DNA from: Eubacteriales bacterium
GTDB taxonomy: Bacteria > Bacillota_A > Clostridia > Christensenellales > Aristaeellaceae
DNA: 7,666 nt
Direction of reading: 5' to 3'
NCBI GenBank assembly: GCA_029974855.1
Contig: JARKQO010000204.1
Span: 1-7,666 of the forward strand
Made by a program: the position numbers and the translations under genes. Below, one piece after another: positions 4,998 through 7,666 of the stretch. The notes under the pieces are model-generated. The model was given only the letters and a program-made list of their open reading frames with translations. It was not told the DNA's origin and made no database searches. Each line of letters begins with the position of its first letter. Position 1 is the stretch's first letter.

Positions 4998-6386
4998 TTA
5001 CGCCCGGCCGCCCACGGTGATGGACTTCACCCGGATCATGGGCTGGCCCACGTTGGTGGGCACGCTGCCGCTGATGCTGCCGCACATGCCCTGGGCCATC
5101 TGCATGTCCTTGCCTACCCGGTCAATCTGCATGAGAATCTCCGCGCCCTTGCCAATGAGAGACGCGCCCCGCACCGGGGAGACGATTTTGCCACCCTTCA
5201 CCAGGTAGCCCTCGCTGACGCCGAAGTTGAACTCCCCGGTGGCGGGGTTCACGGAGCCGCCCCCCATGGTTTTGGCGTATAGGCCGTCCCCCATGGTGGC
5301 GATCATGTCCGCCTCGTCGTCCGTGCCGGCGGCGATGTAGGTGTTGCGCATCCGGGAGGTGGGGGCGTAGGCGTAGCTCTCCCGCCGCCCGCTGCCGGTG
5401 GGAGCCATGTTCATGCGCTTGGCGTTCAAAGTGTCGATCATGTAGTTTTTCAAAATGCCATTTTCAATGAGAACCAGCTTGGTGGTGGGGCGGCCCTCGT
5501 CGTCCACGTTCTCGCTGCCCCATTCATTGGGCAAGGTGCCGTCGTCCACGGCGGTGACGCAGGGAGCGGCGATCTGCTGGCCGTGCTTGCCGCAGAACTC
5601 GCTGAGGCCAAAGGCCACGCTGGTGGCTTCCAGGCTGTGGCCGCAGGCCTCGTGGAAGATCACGCCCCCAAAGCCGTTGTCGATCACCACAGGCATGACC
5701 CCGGCGGGACACACCGGGGCCTTCAGCATGGTCACGGCCATGTCCCCGGCTTTGCGGCCCGTCTTTTCCGGGTCCACCCGCAGTTCAAAAAGCTCGTGGC
5801 CCATCATGGCCCCGGGGGCCTCGTAGCCGCTCTGGTTCTCCGTGCCATTGCCGGCAATGGCCTGGCAGCCCATGCGGGTGTAGACCCGGCGGTCGGTTAC
5901 ATACAGCCCGTCGGAGTTGCAGATCAGCACATCCTGTTCGCTGTCCCGGTAGCTGCAGGTGACCTGGACGATCTCGCTTCCGGCGGCCCGGGCGGCGGCG
6001 TTGGCCAGGCGCAGCATCTCCACCTTCCGGCTGGCCTCGGTGGCGCTGGGGGCCAAGCCGATGGGATGGACATTGGCAATCCGCTGTTCCATCATAGGGG
6101 CGGAAACCTTCCCGGCCTTGCGCTCCCGCACGGCGGAGGCTGCCTGCAAAGCGCAGCGCAGCAGGCCCTCCCGGTCGGTATCGTTGGTATAGGTGTAGAT
6201 GGCGTTCAGCCCTACAAAAATGCGGACCCCCGCCCCGTGGAGCCTGCCGGAGGACACCGTTTCCACCCGGCCGGAGCGCATCATCAGCAGGTTGTTGCGC
6301 CGGTCCTCCAAAAAGATTTCCGCAAAATCCCCGCCTGTGGACAGGGCCGCGTCCAGAACCTCCTGGGCAATGGTTTTGCTTAGCAT
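4998..6386 (-). CDS. tldD: TldD, zinc metalloprotease catalytic subunit
   Basis: 462 residues (E. coli TldD 481). Catalytic half of the TldD-TldE protease. The zinc-binding HExxxH is present as HEACGH: H245, E246 and H250, inside GFGGVIFHEACGHSLEA. The C-terminal cysteine that supplies the third zinc ligand in E. coli TldD matches C435, in MCGSISGSVPTNVGQP. Other family blocks are RVETVSSGRLHGAGVRIFVG near the N-terminus and DDEGRPTTKLVLIENGILKNYMIDTLNAKR (about 295-324). The ATG at 6386 is chosen because AGGAGA lies 6 bases upstream and the protein then begins MLSKTIAQEVLDAAL. An in-frame ATG at 6440 would add 18 Arg-rich residues encoded within a strong hairpin, with no ribosome site. It lies 69 bases after the pgmB stop and 12 bases before tldE. 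The substrate here is unknown; no peptide-precursor gene is visible nearby. Confidence 0.96.
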   Translation of the reverse strand: MLSKTIAQEVLDAALSTGGDFAEIFLEDRRNNLLMMRSGRVETVSSGRLHGAGVRIFVGLNAIYTYTNDTDREGLLRCALQAASAVRERKAGKVSAPMMEQRIANVHPIGLAPSATEASRKVEMLRLANAAARAAGSEIVQVTCSYRDSEQDVLICNSDGLYVTDRRVYTRMGCQAIAGNGTENQSGYEAPGAMMGHELFELRVDPEKTGRKAGDMAVTMLKAPVCPAGVMPVVIDNGFGGVIFHEACGHSLEATSVAFGLSEFCGKHGQQIAAPCVTAVDDGTLPNEWGSENVDDEGRPTTKLVLIENGILKNYMIDTLNAKRMNMAPTGSGRRESYAYAPTSRMRNTYIAAGTDDEADMIATMGDGLYAKTMGGGSVNPATGEFNFGVSEGYLVKGGKIVSPVRGASLIGKGAEILMQIDRVGKDMQMAQGMCGSISGSVPTNVGQPMIRVKSITVGGRA

Positions 6387-6403
6387 CGTTTCTCTCCTAT
6401 TCC

Positions 6404-6437
6404 GCCGGAGGGGCCTTGCGGCCCGGTACTCTCCGGC
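6404..6437 (-). promoter_or_regulatory. Strong GNRA-capped hairpin between pgmB and tldD
   Basis: Minus strand: GCCGGAG (6431-6437) pairs with CTCCGGC (6404-6410). After a 6-base left bulge, AGTACC, GGGCC (6420-6424) pairs with GGCCC (6411-6415) around a GCAA loop. That gives 12 GC-rich pairs closed by a GNRA tetraloop. It ends 11 bases before the tldD ribosome site. No T-run follows, so a classical terminator is unlikely; an RNA-processing or stability element, or a translation brake, fits better. The structure is seen; the role is inference. Confidence 0.55.
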
Positions 6438-6455
6438 CATGACCTGCCCGGCCCG

Positions 6456-7103
6456 TCAGCCGAGAATCTCGTTCCAGTCCGCCTCCGCCAGGCTCGCCGC
6501 CCGGTAGGTGGCTGCGGGGTTGGCGGAAGCAAAGCCCACCCCCAAGGTGCGCATGCCCGCCGCCCCGGCGGCTTCAATGCCCGCGTCCGCGTCCTCCACC
6601 ACCAGGCACTGGGCCGGTGGGAGGTTTAGCAACCGCGCGGCCAGCAAAAACACCTCCGGGTCCGGCTTGCTTCGGGTGATCTGGTTGCCGTCGGCCACCG
6701 CTTCAAAGGCGTTTTCCAGCCCGATCTGCCGAAGAATCAGCGGCGTGTTCTTGCTGGAGGAGCCGATGGCCGTCTTCACGCCCTTTTCCTCCAAAAGCCG
6801 CAAGGTTTCCAGCGCGCCGGGAAGCAGGTCCTCCCGGCGTAGGTTCCCAATCAGCTCCACGTAATATGCGTTCTTGCGGGCTGCCAGGGCTTCCTTTTCC
6901 TCCTGGGAGTAGGCCCTTTGGGCCTTTTCCAGCACAATTTCAAGGCTTTCCATACGGCTGACGCCCCGCAGCCGTTCGTTGATGGTGCGGTCAAAGGGAA
7001 TGCCTTCCTGGTCGGCCATTCGCTTCCAGCCCAAGTAGTGGCAGTTGTCCGTGGACACCAGCACCCCGTCCAAATCGAAAATCACGCCTGATATCTGAAC
7101 CAT
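6456..7103 (-). CDS. pgmB: HAD-family beta-phosphoglucomutase-like hydrolase
   Basis: 215 residues, about the size of Lactococcus beta-phosphoglucomutase, an enzyme that converts beta-glucose-1-phosphate to glucose-6-phosphate. HAD motif I is FDLDGVLVSTD, with nucleophile D10 and general acid/base D12. H22 and W26 match the beta-PGM cap region. RGVSRMESL (46-54) is the subclass cap signature, and K77 lies in ARKNAYYVELI. Motif II is GSSSKN (S115-K118), motif III K146 in SKPDPEVF, and motif IV E170/D171 in VVEDADAGIEAA. These favour beta-PGM over a general phosphatase, but no maltose or trehalose phosphorylase gene is next to it. The ATG at 7103 follows AGGAGG (7110-7115) at 6 bases. A 5-bp hairpin, CGGCC-TGTAT-GGCCG (7120-7134), lies just upstream in the leader. 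It is probably the first gene of the tldD-tldE transcript. Confidence 0.88.
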   Translation of the reverse strand: MVQISGVIFDLDGVLVSTDNCHYLGWKRMADQEGIPFDRTINERLRGVSRMESLEIVLEKAQRAYSQEEKEALAARKNAYYVELIGNLRREDLLPGALETLRLLEEKGVKTAIGSSSKNTPLILRQIGLENAFEAVADGNQITRSKPDPEVFLLAARLLNLPPAQCLVVEDADAGIEAAGAAGMRTLGVGFASANPAATYRAASLAEADWNEILG

Positions 7104-7164
7104 GCAGCGCCTCCTGGTGCGGCCATACAGGCCGGGTTTTGCCCGCCTGGGCGGACCAAAAAAC

Positions 7165-7173
7165 AGTATACCA
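7165..7173 (-). promoter_or_regulatory. Predicted extended -10 promoter of pgmB-tldD-tldE
   Basis: Minus strand TGGTATACT: -10 TATACT (7165-7170) with an upstream TG one base away. No good -35 is found at 17 bases (TACCCT there), which fits an extended -10 promoter. The predicted start is near 7158, giving a leader of about 55 bases with two small GC-rich hairpins before the ribosome site. Confidence 0.5.
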
Positions 7174-7196
7174 CGATTTGGAAGGGAAGGGTAGCC

Positions 7197-7221
7197 CCGG
7201 CTTTCAGCGCCCCAAAGCCGG
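7197..7221. repeat. Perfect 8-bp inverted repeat in the pgmB/hflK divergent region
   Basis: CCGGCTTT (7197-7204) and AAAGCCGG (7214-7221) around 9 bases. On the plus strand TTTTC follows, so it resembles a short terminator or attenuator reading towards hflK. It also sits just upstream of the pgmB promoter, where it could be a regulator site. A second, smaller dyad, AAACG/CGTTT, lies at 7266-7279. Apart from these and the promoter signals I see nothing else in 7104-7325. Confidence 0.45.
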
Positions 7222-7276
7222 TTTTCACCCCCTTCCCCGCGACAACACAGCGCCCAAACCTATACAAACGCAACCG

Positions 7277-7305
7277 TTTATGGTACGCTTTTTCCATCCT
7301 ATACT
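7277..7305 (+). promoter_or_regulatory. Possible weak promoter of hflK
   Basis: Plus strand: TATACT (7300-7305) is a good -10 box, but the hexamer 17 bases upstream (TTTATG, 7277-7282) is a poor -35. The predicted start near 7312 would leave a leader of only about 14 bases, which still includes AGGAG at 7314-7318. A more upstream promoter cannot be excluded. Confidence 0.35.
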
Positions 7306-7325
7306 GTCAGGAGAGGAGAGCCTTC

Positions 7326-7666
7326 ATGAACAAGAAGCTGAAACCGGGCCTGGTGGTCCTGCTGGTGATTTTGCTGGTGGCCGTGGCCCTGGCCGCCTCC
7401 AGCGTGTACCGGGTGGGCCAGGGCGAGGAAGCGCTGGTGCTGACCTTTGGCCGCGTCACCGGCCGCAACGGCCCCGGGCTGTACTGGAAGATTCCCTTTG
7501 TGCAAGACGTGATCAGCGAAAGCGTCACCACCATCCACACCAAGGACTACGGCTTTCGCACCACCACCTCCGGGTCTGCGGGCACTGCGGCCAAGTACCG
7601 GGACGAGGTGGATGAAAGCGTGATGCTCACCAGCGACGACTGCATCGTGTCCATCGAGGCGGTGTA
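7326..7666 (+). CDS. hflK: HflK-like SPFH/band-7 membrane protein, N-terminal 113 residues (runs off right edge)
   Basis: The fragment has a short basic N-terminus (MNKKLKPG), one hydrophobic segment at about 9-26, and then the SPFH domain start: YRVGQGEEALVLTFGRVTGRNGPGLYWKIPFVQDV. This is the HflK/HflC pattern. The later stretch, VMLTSDDCIVSIEAV, matches the HflK position that reads MLTSDEN in E. coli and argues for HflK rather than HflC. Known HflK-HflC complexes form membrane cages around the FtsH protease and modulate it. The long Gly/Pro-rich N-terminal tail of E. coli HflK is absent. An hflC gene is expected just beyond the window but is not seen. The ATG at 7326 has AGGAG 7 bases upstream (a tandem AGGAGAGGAG). 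It is divergent from pgmB. Confidence 0.88.
   Translation, partial: MNKKLKPGLVVLLVILLVAVALAASSVYRVGQGEEALVLTFGRVTGRNGPGLYWKIPFVQDVISESVTTIHTKDYGFRTTTSGSAGTAAKYRDEVDESVMLTSDDCIVSIEAV

Noticed and set aside
4035..5282. 415-residue plus-strand open frame
   Set aside because: It lies antisense to tldE and tldD; the Gly/His/Leu-rich composition is a shadow of their codon pattern.
5583..6383. 266-residue plus-strand open frame
   Set aside because: It is antisense to tldD and has no initiation signal.
6387..6440. Extended tldD start at 6440
   Set aside because: The 18 extra residues are encoded inside a strong hairpin and have no ribosome site, while 6386 has AGGAGA at the right distance.

Overview
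The window is a GC-rich stretch of bacterial chromosome. It carries strong AGGAGG-type ribosome binding sites, a Gram-positive-style lipoprotein, an aldo/keto reductase fused to a two-cluster ferredoxin domain, and a short SRP RNA. Together these suggest a GC-rich Clostridia member, perhaps Oscillospiraceae-like. That placement is inferred from gene content and style, not from a marker gene. I see no insertion sequence, phage gene, tRNA, CRISPR array or sign of recent transfer. Most of the window is housekeeping and metabolism.

Layout. Six protein genes plus the SRP RNA lie on the minus strand. From the left edge: glyA (serine hydroxymethyltransferase, C-terminus outside the window, probable TTG start at 909); the small SRP RNA (about 945-1072) with its own promoter; and an aldo/keto reductase (1177-2208) preceded by a small lipoprotein gene (2241-2642), which look like one operon. 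A tiny plus-strand gene for a nine-cysteine, zinc-ribbon-like protein (2751-2954) is divergent from the lipoprotein gene, and their promoters overlap. It converges on mntP (manganese exporter, 2989-3561, minus). Then come tldE (3648-4985) and tldD (4998-6386), a two-subunit zinc metalloprotease. A beta-phosphoglucomutase-like gene, pgmB (6456-7103), lies upstream of these in the same direction. At the right edge, divergent from pgmB, begins hflK (7326 onward, plus), cut by the window end.

How the genes work together. tldD and tldE form one complex and are translationally adjacent: the tldD stop codon overlaps the tldE Shine-Dalgarno. pgmB-tldD-tldE is probably one transcript, with a strong GNRA-capped hairpin between pgmB and tldD. 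It likely ends at a perfect 11-bp hairpin with a T-rich tail after tldE. That hairpin begins at the predicted +1 of a near-consensus mntP promoter, so the same element appears to be both the tldE terminator and the mntP leader. HflK (membrane protease modulator) and TldDE (soluble protease) both belong to protein quality control, but they are divergently transcribed and need not be linked.

The points most worth a second look are the nested mntP promoter/terminator, the Cys-rich mini-protein with its overlapping divergent promoters, and the SRP RNA locus directly ahead of glyA with a dyad over its -10 box. No clear novel multi-gene system is visible. No gene-free stretch exceeds 300 bases; the longest is 7104-7325.
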